From an uncultured Prevotellaceae bacterium (GTDB taxonomy: Bacteria; Bacteroidota; Bacteroidia; Bacteroidales; Bacteroidaceae), in contig CAMKTJ010000016.1 of NCBI GenBank assembly GCA_946415645.1, forward strand, positions 1 through 52,589: a stretch of 52,589 bases of DNA, read 5' to 3'. The position numbers were made by a program, and so were the translations under genes. Of this stretch, positions 15,029 through 24,226 are shown piece by piece. How positions within the stretch are numbered: position 1 is the stretch's first letter; each line of letters opens with the position of its first letter. The notes beneath the pieces are model-generated. The model was not told the DNA's origin. It saw only the letters and a list, made by a program, of their open reading frames with translations, and made no database searches.

Positions 15029-16363
15029 CTACCGCAAAGGCGAAACAGATTCCGCACGGCCCTTAGGCACTGCGAGGAACGCCTCTATCTGCTGCCCATT
15101 GCTGGGATGGCAGATTGCATCTCTCATCTGAGGATGTTTGATTCTGATTGGCGAATGCATCGGCCAGCCTTTTGTCTTTTCTTTGTACTCCTTGTCGCCG
15201 ATGTTCTTTCTCAGAATGTTCAGCGCGCCGTTTTGGTCGGCATTGATATATCGTCCTGTACTGCTTTGGAACAATCCGCGCTTCCTACGCACGCCTGCGT
15301 ACTCGTCATGATGTCCAATCTTTTCCATTGCCAGGGCATCGCACTTCGATGTGTGCCCTTCCTCCTGCTCCACATATTCTACACCTGCCATCTCGCACTT
15401 ATACTTCAGCTTGGATTGCAGCATATAGAAGGGTATCTGCACGAACTTCTGGTTGTTGGTCTTGCCGATGTTCACTTCCTGTTTCCATCCCTTGTTGCGG
15501 CCAACGACCAGCTTTCCTATGTGTTGTTCAATCAATATATCCACGATGGCTTTGCTGGTGGTGTGCATAAAGGTTTCCACGTAGCGGTTGCGCTTGTCGT
15601 AAAGCGCCGTACTCCGCTTAGTACCTCGCTCTATGCCTTGCTTGGCCTTGATGCTGGAATAGTGTGCCAACTTCTTGTTGAAGTTCTGGTTGTAGCTTTT
15701 CAGCACCTTACCGCTGAAGATGAAACATCCGCTGGGAGTTACTACCGTAGCCAGGTTGTCGATGCCAAAGTCAATGGCTGCAACGCGGCCTTTTGTAATG
15801 TCAGCAGATTGAATCTCGGCTTCGTACACCACCTCAACCATCATATACTCCTTGCGGGGCAGAATGCGTATCTGCTTGCAGCCCTGCAAAATCTGCTGGC
15901 GATATTTTCCCCATTGAGGAACAGGAATCTTCACGTTAGGCATACCAAGCAGGATGATATTACCTTGCTCATCGAATTTGCAATCATGCTTATAGCGAAT
16001 CTGAAGCTGGTTCATGCTGTTTCTCCCCAAGAAATGTGGGAACTCAGGCTTTGCTTTGAACTCCTCTGGATGCTTCTTCCATTTCTTAATAAGTGCAAAG
16101 AATGAGTCCATCTCATTGCAAACCTGCTTCACCACACAATCAGCAATCGCATCGCGCAACAACTTATAGTTGATGTTGCCCTCGAGATTGGTAATCGTCT
16201 TCATGTGTGTACGCAAATCGAAATGACGCATCCACACGCCTTCCTCTTCCCCTTTCTTTCTAAGTTCGTAGAGGGACTGATTGTAGAGGTCCTTGCTGAT
16301 TCTGCAAAGAGCCTCCACCTCAGGGATGGGTTTTATTCTGAATCTTTTTGCGAGTTGCGGCAT
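15029..16363 (-). CDS. tnpB: TnpB-like RNA-guided nuclease (IS1341-type, no tnpA), atypical RuvC-II
   Basis: 444 aa from the ATG at 16363. A longer frame opens with a TTG at 16384, but that codon lies in the -7 box, so it cannot be the start. RuvC-I shows AAIDFGIDNLATVV (Asp198) and RuvC-III YINADQNGALNI (Asp376). At the RuvC-II position the sequence is KLVVGRNKGWKQ, with Gly288 where canonical TnpB has Glu; the nearest candidate is Glu334/Glu335 in VEQEEGHTSKC. The CxxC...CxxC zinc ribbon is also absent, with only one Cys in the region. Known TnpBs cut DNA guided by an RNA made from the element's end and so keep the element in place. No Y1 tnpA of the IS605 type is next to it. Confidence 0.85.
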   Translation of the reverse strand: MPQLAKRFRIKPIPEVEALCRISKDLYNQSLYELRKKGEEEGVWMRHFDLRTHMKTITNLEGNINYKLLRDAIADCVVKQVCNEMDSFFALIKKWKKHPEEFKAKPEFPHFLGRNSMNQLQIRYKHDCKFDEQGNIILLGMPNVKIPVPQWGKYRQQILQGCKQIRILPRKEYMMVEVVYEAEIQSADITKGRVAAIDFGIDNLATVVTPSGCFIFSGKVLKSYNQNFNKKLAHYSSIKAKQGIERGTKRSTALYDKRNRYVETFMHTTSKAIVDILIEQHIGKLVVGRNKGWKQEVNIGKTNNQKFVQIPFYMLQSKLKYKCEMAGVEYVEQEEGHTSKCDALAMEKIGHHDEYAGVRRKRGLFQSSTGRYINADQNGALNILRKNIGDKEYKEKTKGWPMHSPIRIKHPQMRDAICHPSNGQQIEAFLAVPKGRAESVSPLR

Positions 16364-16381
16364 AGTGTTGCTTCTTGTTTG

Positions 16382-16389
16382 CAAATATA
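16382..16389 (-). promoter_or_regulatory. tnpB -7 box
   Basis: On the - strand this reads TATATTTG (TAnnTTTG). It lies 19 nt before the ATG at 16363 and overlaps the alternative TTG, which settles the start choice. No strong -33 element is visible. Confidence 0.6.
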
Positions 16390-16721
16390 AAAAACTTTCT
16401 ACAATGAAACAGAAATCTCACATCATTATCTTCAGAAAGAATCATATTTGCAAAACTCTGTTTACAGATCTTTACCTCAAAATTCCAATTGAGAATAGCA
16501 TCTGGTACTAGTTTAGTTTAATTCTAAAGGCAAAGATACGAATAAGTGAGAGATAAACGAAAAAAATTCTGATTTATTTCATTATCCGAACCGATGGAAC
16601 AGCGAGAGGAGAGTCAAATTCGTTTGAACTTTCCCGAGTGACAGAGGAAGATGAAGTCAACGTGAGTATCTTCGAGGAATAGTATCAAAGGCCTTATAGA
16701 GAAGTAATCACAACCCCATTT

Positions 16722-16867
16722 GTTCCAGTTCCAGTTGTTCCAATTAAAAAAAAGTATCACAACATTCCTTTTTATATTATATAACTTATTAATATATAGA
16801 TAATTATATATAATAATAAAGGATTGTGGAACGTCAAAAAATAAACTGGAACAACTGGAACTGGAAC
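16722..16867. repeat. Perfect 21-bp inverted repeat made of TGGAAC units around an AT-rich core
   Basis: The left arm 16722-16742 (GTTCCAGTTCC...) and the right arm 16847-16867 (TGGAACAACTGGAA...) are exact reverse complements over 21 bp, with 104 nt between them. Each arm contains three GGAAC units. Inside, CAACATTCCTTT and AAAGGATTGTG form further partial pairing around an almost pure A/T core. The layout resembles iterons plus an AT-rich unwinding region, but no replication gene is nearby. Confidence 0.8.
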
Positions 16868-17121
16868 GCCTTAGGCTTAATGTTTCACCTAAAAAGCAGT
16901 AAATCAACAAGATACAATGTTAGCATTCTCCTTCAATTGTGACATTTCTATCAAAATTAAGACAAAAAGGGTCCTTTATTTCCTCTAAAAAGGCCTAAAA
17001 AATAAGTCCAAACCCCTGTTTTTGATAACAACACCCGCTCTGGCAGAACAAATGTCCGATTTGAAAGTTGAACCCCAAACAACGAAAACGATGATTGTCG
17101 CCCTCAAATGGGGCTATTGCT

Positions 17122-17206
17122 ACCTCCCAGACCCTACATTTGCGCACTCCCCGAGGCTACACTTGTAGACTCCTGGGGGTAACACGTGCAGACTCCCGAG
17201 GTTGCA
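17122..17206. repeat. Degenerate 23-nt tandem repeat
   Basis: Units begin at about 17123, 17146, 17169 and 17192. Examples are ACTCCCCGAGGCTAC... (17146-17168), ACTCCTGGGGGTAAC... (17169-17191) and ACTCCCGAGGTTGC (17192-17205). The period is 23 nt and the conserved parts are ACTCC and a TAG/CAG end. The copy number is about four, the last one partial. Confidence 0.65.
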
Positions 17207-17310
17207 AAAATTATATCCTAGAAAGCAATACGACGTTTCTCTCATAGCAACACGGCCTTTCTTACAGCGATTGTCATATCCCTAAAATCATTGACTACGT
17301 AAAACAAAGT

Positions 17311-17487
17311 AACATATACCTATACACTCGTTTCGGCCGATAACCATGGGGTCTGAAGGAACGGTATATGTTCCGCAAACATATACCTTTCATATACCCC
17401 AACATATACCTTTTCAGAAAAAGGGGTGCAGTTCACATATACAGGTACATGTTGGGGTATATGTCAGGTATATGTTAGGTACATGTT
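17311..17487. repeat. Field of AACATATACC direct and inverted repeats
   Basis: AACATATACC occurs at 17311-17320, 17378-17387 and 17401-17410. Its inverse GGTATATGTT occurs at 17363-17372 and 17467-17476, with variants at 17444-17453, 17456-17465 and 17478-17487. The 21-nt stretch at 17391-17411 and its near-complement at 17443-17463 form an inverted repeat with one mismatch and a 31-nt loop. Confidence 0.85.
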
Positions 17488-17523
17488 TAACCCTAGTTCT
17501 GTAAAATATTTTCCAGAACATTC

Positions 17524-17616
17524 CCCCTAAAGGGGGTTAGGGGGGCTTTTTGCTACTATACTAGGCCGCAAAAATTTTCTAACTAGGGAAAAAGTTTTTC
17601 CCTTAATAGTAGCAAA
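17524..17616. repeat. Nested stem structures before cdd
   Basis: CCCCCTAAAGGGGG (17524-17537) is a short GC stem. TTTGCTACTAT (17549-17559) pairs exactly with ATAGTAGCAAA (17606-17616). Inside lies the palindrome AGGGAAAAAGTTTTTCCCT (17585-17603). Together they could fold into one branched structure about 55 nt past the cdd stop codon; a role as terminator of cdd is possible but the T run is weak. Confidence 0.6.
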
Positions 17617-17669
17617 TAAGGGATACTTGCAACGAAATTGGATTTGTAAAAACATTTTCTACCCCAACC

Positions 17670-18152
17670 CTACCCCTTCAGGTACGAGTCGGCAAACTGG
17701 AGGGGGAGCAGGGCATCTATGCCATCTACTACGTGGGTGCCGGCAGTACCATACAACAGGAGGCGGATGGGCTGATGATAGCGTTGCTCTACGCCGGAGA
17801 TGACCTGACGGCAGGCACCACATGGGGGAATGGGCTGAGAGAGGAAGCCCTCTGCATTACGGGCTGCTATGGCCAAAGAGAGGACGGGCTGATCAGGGTA
17901 CTGGGCGTTGGCAGCAAAGAGTGTGGTACGCTCGGCACACAAGCCTGAGGGGAAGGCTACATTCTCCTGATTGCTGCCAATGACAACGGTACCGTCCTTC
18001 AGTCGGGCTGCCGCACCTACGCAGAAACTGGAATATGGGGCATAGCTACCTTTGGTAGCACCCTTTGCCCGCTCTATCAGGATTCGGTCTTCCTGGGGTA
18101 ATTCTTCCCAATCATAAACCCTTACTAGGCTCTGAATAGTGTACTCTTTCAT
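17670..18152 (-). CDS. cdd: Cytidine deaminase
   Basis: 160 aa, the usual length of the homotetrameric class. It deaminates cytidine and deoxycytidine to uridine and deoxyuridine in pyrimidine salvage. The zinc site is complete: GLCAERTTLF supplies one Cys and the catalytic Glu, and PPCGACRQVI supplies two further Cys. The substrate region SYAPYSSFCVGAAA and SNQENVAFPSG are also typical. It is a single-gene unit with its own - strand promoter, divergent from the glucosaminidase gene. Confidence 0.95.
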   Translation of the reverse strand: MKEYTIQSLVRVYDWEELPQEDRILIERAKGATKGSYAPYSSFCVGAAARLKDGTVVIGSNQENVAFPSGLCAERTTLFAANAQYPDQPVLSLAIAARNAEGFLSQPIPPCGACRQVISGVEQRYHQPIRLLLYGTAGTHVVDGIDALLPLQFADSYLKG

Positions 18153-18176
18153 CGTTTAGCTCATTTTTTAAGCACA

Positions 18177-18184
18177 AATATATA
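18177..18184 (-). promoter_or_regulatory. cdd -7 box
   Basis: On the - strand TATATTTG, matching TAnnTTTG, 25 nt before the cdd start. It faces the + strand box at 18215-18222, so the two genes share a 93-nt divergent promoter region. Confidence 0.65.
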
Positions 18185-18214
18185 AGTTTTCTTCATAAAG
18201 CGGTAATTTTTAGC

Positions 18215-18222
18215 TAATTTTG
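18215..18222 (+). promoter_or_regulatory. -7 box of the glucosaminidase gene
   Basis: TAATTTTG (TAnnTTTG). It overlaps a GTG at 18222 that could be read as a start codon, so translation must begin later, at the ATG at 18246, leaving a leader of about 17 nt. Confidence 0.65.
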
Positions 18223-18245
18223 TGCCCGAAATTGAAGAACGGGAA

Positions 18246-19175
18246 ATGAAATCAAGACTATTCTCTACATTTGCGCTGCTTTTGTTCCTGCATTTGTGCC
18301 TCTTTGCGCAGAGAACAAACCAAGCCTATTGGGCTTACATAGACCAGTACAAAGGTATTGCCATAGAGCAAATGCACAAATACCGCATCCCTGCCAGTAT
18401 CACCCTGGCACAAGGACTGCTGGAGAGCGGAGCCGGCAGGAGTACGCTTGCCACCAAGGCCAACAACCACTTCGGCATCAAGGTGAGCGGCAACTGGACG
18501 GGTCCCTACGTGCTGAGGAACGATGATGCGCCCAACGAGAAGTTCCGCAAATACAACAATGCCAGGGAAAGCTACGAGGATCATTCACGGTTCCTGCAGG
18601 GAAGACGCTACCAGGGCCTCTTCCAACTGAAGATTACCGACTACAGAGGATGGGCAAGAGGGCTGAAGGCTGCCGGATATGCCACATCGCCCAGCTACGC
18701 CGAGTCGCTGATAAGAATCATTGAGATGTACAACCTGTACCAGTTTGACAACGGCAGCTACAAGCAGGACAGGAAGAAGACAACGGCGGTCCTGCCTGCT
18801 ACAAACACCAAAAGCTCGTTCTTCCAGACGCATACGCTATATGCCCACAACAAGAACTACTTCATCATAGTGGAGATTGGCGACAATATGGCCACCATCA
18901 GCAAGGAGACTGGCATCAGCCTGAAGAAGCTGTACCAGTACAATGACCTGCCACTGGATTACGCCCCCACGCAGGGCGACCTGATCTACCTGAAGAAGAA
19001 GCAGAAGTGTGCCAGCAAGCAGTTCAAGAAGAACCCCATACATATAGTGGAGGTGAACCAGAGCCTCTTTGACATCTCACAACTCTACGGCATACGCCTG
19101 AAGAGCCTTTACAAAATGAACGGATTCGACCCCTCGCACGAAATCAAGCCGGGCGACATCCTGAGAATCAGATAA
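18246..19175 (+). CDS. Exported N-acetylglucosaminidase (GH73-type) with two LysM domains
   Basis: 309 aa. Signal peptide KSRLFSTFALLLFLHLCLFAQ. Residues ~30-170 form a glucosaminidase domain that cleaves peptidoglycan glycan strands: IPASITLAQGLLESGAGRST contains the conserved Glu, followed by NHFGIKVSGNWTGP and YATSPSYAESLIRIIEMYNLY. Two LysM peptidoglycan-binding domains follow (FIIVEIGDNMATISKETGIS and HIVEVNQSLFDISQLYGI). The protein is thus a cell-wall hydrolase for growth or separation. I chose the ATG at 18246 because the upstream GTG lies within the promoter and because this start gives a clean signal peptide. Confidence 0.92.
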   Translation: MKSRLFSTFALLLFLHLCLFAQRTNQAYWAYIDQYKGIAIEQMHKYRIPASITLAQGLLESGAGRSTLATKANNHFGIKVSGNWTGPYVLRNDDAPNEKFRKYNNARESYEDHSRFLQGRRYQGLFQLKITDYRGWARGLKAAGYATSPSYAESLIRIIEMYNLYQFDNGSYKQDRKKTTAVLPATNTKSSFFQTHTLYAHNKNYFIIVEIGDNMATISKETGISLKKLYQYNDLPLDYAPTQGDLIYLKKKQKCASKQFKKNPIHIVEVNQSLFDISQLYGIRLKSLYKMNGFDPSHEIKPGDILRIR

Positions 19176-19212
19176 AATCAGAATAGCTCAAGTTTCACTT
19201 TCTCTATTTCTG

Positions 19213-19286
19213 GGAGCAAGGGGCAAGAAGCAAGGAGCAAGAGATTTGAAAAAAGCCCCTCGCCCCTAAAGTTGAGCTTGCGAAAC
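19213..19286. repeat. Heptad repeat (GGAGCAA type) and shared pre-start element
   Basis: GGAGCAA, GGGGCAA, GAAGCAA and GGAGCAA follow one another at 19213-19240, exactly period 7. Then GCCCCTCGCCCCTAAA (19255-19270) and AGTTGAGCTTGCGAAAC (19270-19286) lead up to the ATG at 19306. The first of these recurs inverted at 44582-44597 and the second recurs at 50414-50430. Confidence 0.8.
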
Positions 19287-19296
19287 AAAAAAATAA

Positions 19297-20922
<1,626 letters not shown>

Positions 20923-20938
20923 ACTGACAGAATGACAC

Positions 20939-20955
20939 TTGGCACACTTTTTGTA
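20939..20955 (+). promoter_or_regulatory. Sigma-54-like -24/-12 promoter of grpE-dnaJ
   Basis: TTGGCACACTTTTTGTA fits the sigma-54 consensus TTGGCACR-N4-TTGCW. GG and the second G stand 12 nt apart as required; only the C of the -12 GC is a T. A CTGACA/TGTCAG pair flanks it. The predicted start lies about 20 nt before the grpE ATG. No TAnnTTTG box is present in this gap. Confidence 0.5.
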
Positions 20956-20987
20956 TTAAGATTGTCAGGACAAACAGTTAAAAAGAT

Positions 20988-21566
20988 ATGAGCGAAGAAT
21001 TGAAAAACGAAGAACAGAAAGAACAGCAGGAGACTCAGGAGACCCTGAATGCTCAGGCTGAAACAGATACAGAAAAAGAGGCTGGTCAGGATACAGAAAA
21101 GGAACTTACCGTAGAGGAGAAACTGGAGGCAGCAAACAAGGAAATAGAGGAACTGAACGACAAGTTGCTCCGTAAGATTGCAGAATTCGACAACTACCGC
21201 AAGCGTACACTCAAGGAGAAGACTGAACTGATCCTGAACGGCGGAGAGAAGACTATCGTCTCTATCCTACCCGTGATAGATGATATGGAACGCGCACTCA
21301 AGAACATGAAGAACGCAGACGATGTGGCTGCCGTTCTGGAGGGCGTGGAGCTTATCTACAAGAAATTCATGGACATCCTGGGCAAGCAGGGCGTAAGCGT
21401 CATTGAGACAAAGGATGCCGACTTCAACGTTGACATCCACGAGGCCATTGCTCAGCTGCCCGCTCCTACAGAGGAACTGAAGGGCAAGGTGATGGATTGC
21501 ACCCTTACCGGCTATAAGCTGAACGACAAGGTAATCCGCCACGCTCAAGTGGTTGTGGGCTTGTAA
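20988..21566 (+). CDS. grpE: Nucleotide exchange factor GrpE
   Basis: 192 aa. GrpE releases ADP from DnaK in the Hsp70 cycle. The first ~55 residues are a Glu/Gln-rich disordered lead, then a long dimerising coiled coil (~40-95; EEIEELNDKLLRKIAEFDNYRKR is the family core) and the C-terminal beta domain with HEAIAQLPAPTEELKGKVM and GYKLNDKVIRHAQVVVG. It stands before dnaJ with a 90-nt gap of heptad repeats. dnaK is not in the window. The likely sigma-54-type promoter upstream would be an unusual way of controlling this heat-shock gene. Confidence 0.95.
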   Translation: MSEELKNEEQKEQQETQETLNAQAETDTEKEAGQDTEKELTVEEKLEAANKEIEELNDKLLRKIAEFDNYRKRTLKEKTELILNGGEKTIVSILPVIDDMERALKNMKNADDVAAVLEGVELIYKKFMDILGKQGVSVIETKDADFNVDIHEAIAQLPAPTEELKGKVMDCTLTGYKLNDKVIRHAQVVVGL

Positions 21567-21571
21567 TAAAT

Positions 21572-21637
21572 GGTTAGCGGTTAAGGGTTAGCGGTTAGCG
21601 AATGCGAAATCTTAACTCTTAATTCTTAACTCTTAAT
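21572..21637. repeat. Two heptad repeats (GGTTAGC and TCTTAAC types)
   Basis: GGTTAGC, GGTTAAG, GGTTAGC, GGTTAGC at 21572-21599, then TCTTAAC, TCTTAAT, TCTTAAC, TCTTAAT at 21610-21637. Both have period 7. They fill most of the 90-nt gap between grpE and dnaJ. Confidence 0.85.
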
Positions 21638-21656
21638 TCAGGAAGAATTCAACAAA

Positions 21657-22832
21657 ATGGCAGAGAAAAGAGATTATTACGAGGTCTTAGGCGTATCCAA
21701 AAACGCCTCTGATGCAGAAATAAAATCCGCATACAAGAAGATGGCCATCAAGTATCACCCCGACAGAAATCCGGGCGATAAGGAGGCTGAAGAGAAATTC
21801 AAGGAAGCGGCTGAAGCATACGACGTTCTGCGCGACCCACAGAAACGCCAGAGGTACGACCAGTTCGGATTTGCCGGCATGGGCGGACAAGGCGGTTTCG
21901 GCGGAGGAGCCAGCATGAATATGGATGATATCTTCTCGATGTTTGGAGATATCTTCGGAGGCAGAGGTGGATTCGGAGGCTTTGAAGGCTTTAGCGGCTT
22001 CGGAGGCTTCGGAGGAGGAGGCAATGCCGGACATAAGACATACAAGGGTGCTGACCTGCGCCTGAAGGTACGTCTGACTTTGGAGGAAGTGGCTACGGGC
22101 GTCACCAAGAAGTTCAAGGTACGTAAGAACGTTACCTGTACGGCTTGTAACGGTTCTGGTAGTGCCGACGGCAAGAAGGAGACCTGTTCACAATGTAAGG
22201 GCAGCGGCGTGGTTTACAAGACCATCAACTCTATGTTCGGACGCATGCAGACACAGACGGTATGCCCCTCTTGTAACGGTACCGGTAGCACCATCAAGAA
22301 CAAATGTCCCAAGTGTAACGGCGAGGGCGTAGTAAACGGAGAGGAGATCATAGAGGTTGCTATACCTGCAGGCGTTGATGACGGCATGGTAGTAACTGCC
22401 AGCGGCAAGGGACATGCAGGAAAGCAGAATGGTGTACCCGGAGACATTCAAGTATTCATTGAGGTTGAACCACATAAGGAGTTGATTCGCAACGGACAGA
22501 ACCTGGAGTACAACCTACTACTGGATGTTCCCACAGCTGTTTTGGGCGGCTCAGCAGAAGTGCCTACCATAGACGGCAAGGTGAAGATAAAGATTGAGCC
22601 CGGAACACAACCCGGCAAGATCATGCGTCTGCGTGGTAAGGGTCTGCCTGCCGTTTCTGGTTATGGCTACGGCTACGGAGATCTAATTGTGAACATAGGC
22701 GTCTACGTTCCCCGCAACCTGAGCAAAGAGGAGAAGGAGATGTTCGAGAAGATGCGCGAGAGCGAGAACATGCGACCCAAAGCCGATGAGAAAGAGAATT
22801 TCTTCAAGAGATTTAAAAAGATGTTTGAATGA
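21657..22832 (+). CDS. dnaJ: Chaperone protein DnaJ
   Basis: 391 aa. Hsp40 co-chaperone that delivers unfolded proteins to DnaK and stimulates its ATPase. The J domain is at residues 1-70 with the HPD motif ([13 protein letters not shown]), then a long Gly/Phe-rich region (~72-125), four zinc-binding CxxCxGxG repeats ([32 protein letters not shown]) and the C-terminal substrate-binding domains ([22 protein letters not shown]). It is a complete type A DnaJ. Its TGA overlaps the folC start (ATGA). Confidence 0.97.
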   Translation: MAEKRDYYEVLGVSKNASDAEIKSAYKKMAIKYHPDRNPGDKEAEEKFKEAAEAYDVLRDPQKRQRYDQFGFAGMGGQGGFGGGASMNMDDIFSMFGDIFGGRGGFGGFEGFSGFGGFGGGGNAGHKTYKGADLRLKVRLTLEEVATGVTKKFKVRKNVTCTACNGSGSADGKKETCSQCKGSGVVYKTINSMFGRMQTQTVCPSCNGTGSTIKNKCPKCNGEGVVNGEEIIEVAIPAGVDDGMVVTASGKGHAGKQNGVPGDIQVFIEVEPHKELIRNGQNLEYNLLLDVPTAVLGGSAEVPTIDGKVKIKIEPGTQPGKIMRLRGKGLPAVSGYGYGYGDLIVNIGVYVPRNLSKEEKEMFEKMRESENMRPKADEKENFFKRFKKMFE

Positions 22833-24118
22833 CATATCAGGAAGCAACAACATACCTGTTTACCGCCGCCCCGTTATTTCAGAATATCGGGGCGGGTGCA
22901 TATAAGGAAGGGTTAAGCAACACTCATCTGCTGGACGAACACTTCCATCACCCCCATCACAACTACAAGACCATACACGTAGGAGGTACCAACGGCAAGG
23001 GAAGCACCAGTCATACGCTGGCAGCCATCCTGCAGTCGGAAGGCTACCGCGTGGGCCTCTATACAAGCCCCCATCTGGTGGATTTCCGCGAGAGAATCCG
23101 TGTAAACGGCCAGATGATTCCAGAAGAGAGGGTCATAGAGTTTGTAGAGAAGGAACGTTCGTTCTTTGAACCCCTCCACCCGTCTTTCTTTGAACTGGCA
23201 ACAGCCTTGGCCTTCCAGTATTTTGCCGAGGAGAAAGTGGATGTAGCCGTTATAGAAGTGGGATTGGGAGGACGATTGGACTGCACCAATATCATACGTC
23301 CCGACCTCTCCATCATCACCAACATCAGCTTTGACCACATCCAGTTCCTGGGCGATACCTTACCAAAGATAGCCTCGGAGAAAGCAGGCATCATCAAACA
23401 AGGCGTTCCTGCCATCATAGGCGAGGCAGGCGAAGAGGATGTAAGAGAAGTCTTCATGAAGGAAGCAGAGAAGGTTGGCACCAGTCTGGTATTTGCCGAG
23501 GAGGAAAAGGAACTGATTAGCTACAGCTACTCCCCTACCCAAGGATACGTCTACCAGACAAAGACCTATGGCGAACTGCCAAGTCAGCTAAGCGGATTCT
23601 GCCAGGAGAAGAACACGCGCACTATACTGGCAGCCATAAACGAACTGAACAAGATAGGCTATGGCATCAGCACGGCATCCGTACAGAACGGATTCCAGCA
23701 CGTTTGTGAACTGACAGGCCTGATGGGAAGATGGCAGACCCTAAGCACCGACCCGCTGACCATCTGCGATACCGGCCACAACGTAGGCGGCATGCAATAC
23801 ATCACACGCCAGCTGGCAGAAACACCCCATGAGCGCCTACATATTATAATAGGTATGGTGAACGACAAGGATGTGAACACCGTCCTGTCTATGATGCCCA
23901 AGGATGCCCTCTATTACTTCACGCAAGCCTCAGTAAAAAGGGCCATGCCGGCAGAGGAATTCGCACAAATTGCGGCAAAACACAATCTGCACGGGAACAG
24001 TTATGCAAATGTTGAACTGGCATATCGTGTAGCCAAGCAAAAAGCAGGGAAAAACGACCTGATTTTCGTTGGCGGCAGTACATTTATAGTGGCTGATATG
24101 CTAAATAACATACTTTGA
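22829..24118 (+). CDS. folC: Bifunctional dihydrofolate synthase / folylpolyglutamate synthase
   Basis: 429 aa. It adds glutamate to dihydropteroate and further glutamates to folates. The ATP-binding loop is [16 protein letters not shown] (~50-65), followed by the Mur-ligase family motifs [36 protein letters not shown] and [12 protein letters not shown]. The C-terminal domain has [12 protein letters not shown]. The length and domain order are normal. It overlaps dnaJ by four nt, an odd functional pair but a common order in Bacteroidales. Confidence 0.95.
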   Translation: MTYQEATTYLFTAAPLFQNIGAGAYKEGLSNTHLLDEHFHHPHHNYKTIHVGGTNGKGSTSHTLAAILQSEGYRVGLYTSPHLVDFRERIRVNGQMIPEERVIEFVEKERSFFEPLHPSFFELATALAFQYFAEEKVDVAVIEVGLGGRLDCTNIIRPDLSIITNISFDHIQFLGDTLPKIASEKAGIIKQGVPAIIGEAGEEDVREVFMKEAEKVGTSLVFAEEEKELISYSYSPTQGYVYQTKTYGELPSQLSGFCQEKNTRTILAAINELNKIGYGISTASVQNGFQHVCELTGLMGRWQTLSTDPLTICDTGHNVGGMQYITRQLAETPHERLHIIIGMVNDKDVNTVLSMMPKDALYYFTQASVKRAMPAEEFAQIAAKHNLHGNSYANVELAYRVAKQKAGKNDLIFVGGSTFIVADMLNNIL

Positions 24119-24161
24119 TGCATTTTTCATCGTTAATCTGACTTAAATTTCGTTCATTGAT

Positions 24162-24192
24162 TTTGTTTTTTGATAAAAACTTTGTAAGTTTG
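24162..24192 (+). promoter_or_regulatory. Promoter of the galactose operon
   Basis: TTTG at 24162-24165 and TAAGTTTG at 24185-24192 with a 19-nt spacer. The transcript would start about 27 nt before the galM ATG and cover galM, the transporter gene and galK. Confidence 0.75.
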
Positions 24193-24226
24193 CATATACA
24201 TTTATCAAAAATAATCTTCAAGACCA

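Larger units (their letters stand above)
16390..17669. other. 1.3 kb gene-free, repeat-dense region
   Basis: No convincing coding frame on either strand. It holds, left to right: a second - strand TATCTTTG box at 16531-16538; an imperfect hairpin around TCAAA-TTCG-TTTGA at ~16614-16627; a long inverted repeat (16722-16867); a 23-nt degenerate tandem repeat (17122-17206); a field of CATATACC-type direct and inverted units (17311-17487); and nested stems (17524-17616). The base composition swings from very AT-rich (16745-16845) to GC-rich. This could be a mobile-element remnant or a site where repeats accumulate. Confidence 0.6.

Noticed and set aside
15107..16105. 332-codon + strand frame opposite tnpB
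   Set aside because: A mirror of the tnpB coding pattern with no recognisable protein features; tnpB has a promoter and family motifs on the other strand.
10624..16384. RAYT and tnpB as the two parts of one IS605 element
   Set aside because: They are 3.3 kb apart, in opposite orientation, with several genes between, and the HUH protein has RAYT features and REP sites of its own.
16614..16910. 98-codon - strand frame across the TGGAAC inverted repeat
   Set aside because: The translation consists of repeat-derived Asn-Trp words and hydrophobic AT-rich filler; no start signal or family likeness.
17311..17487. CRISPR array
   Set aside because: Units are only about 10 nt, occur in both orientations and have irregular spacing; no cas genes are in the window.
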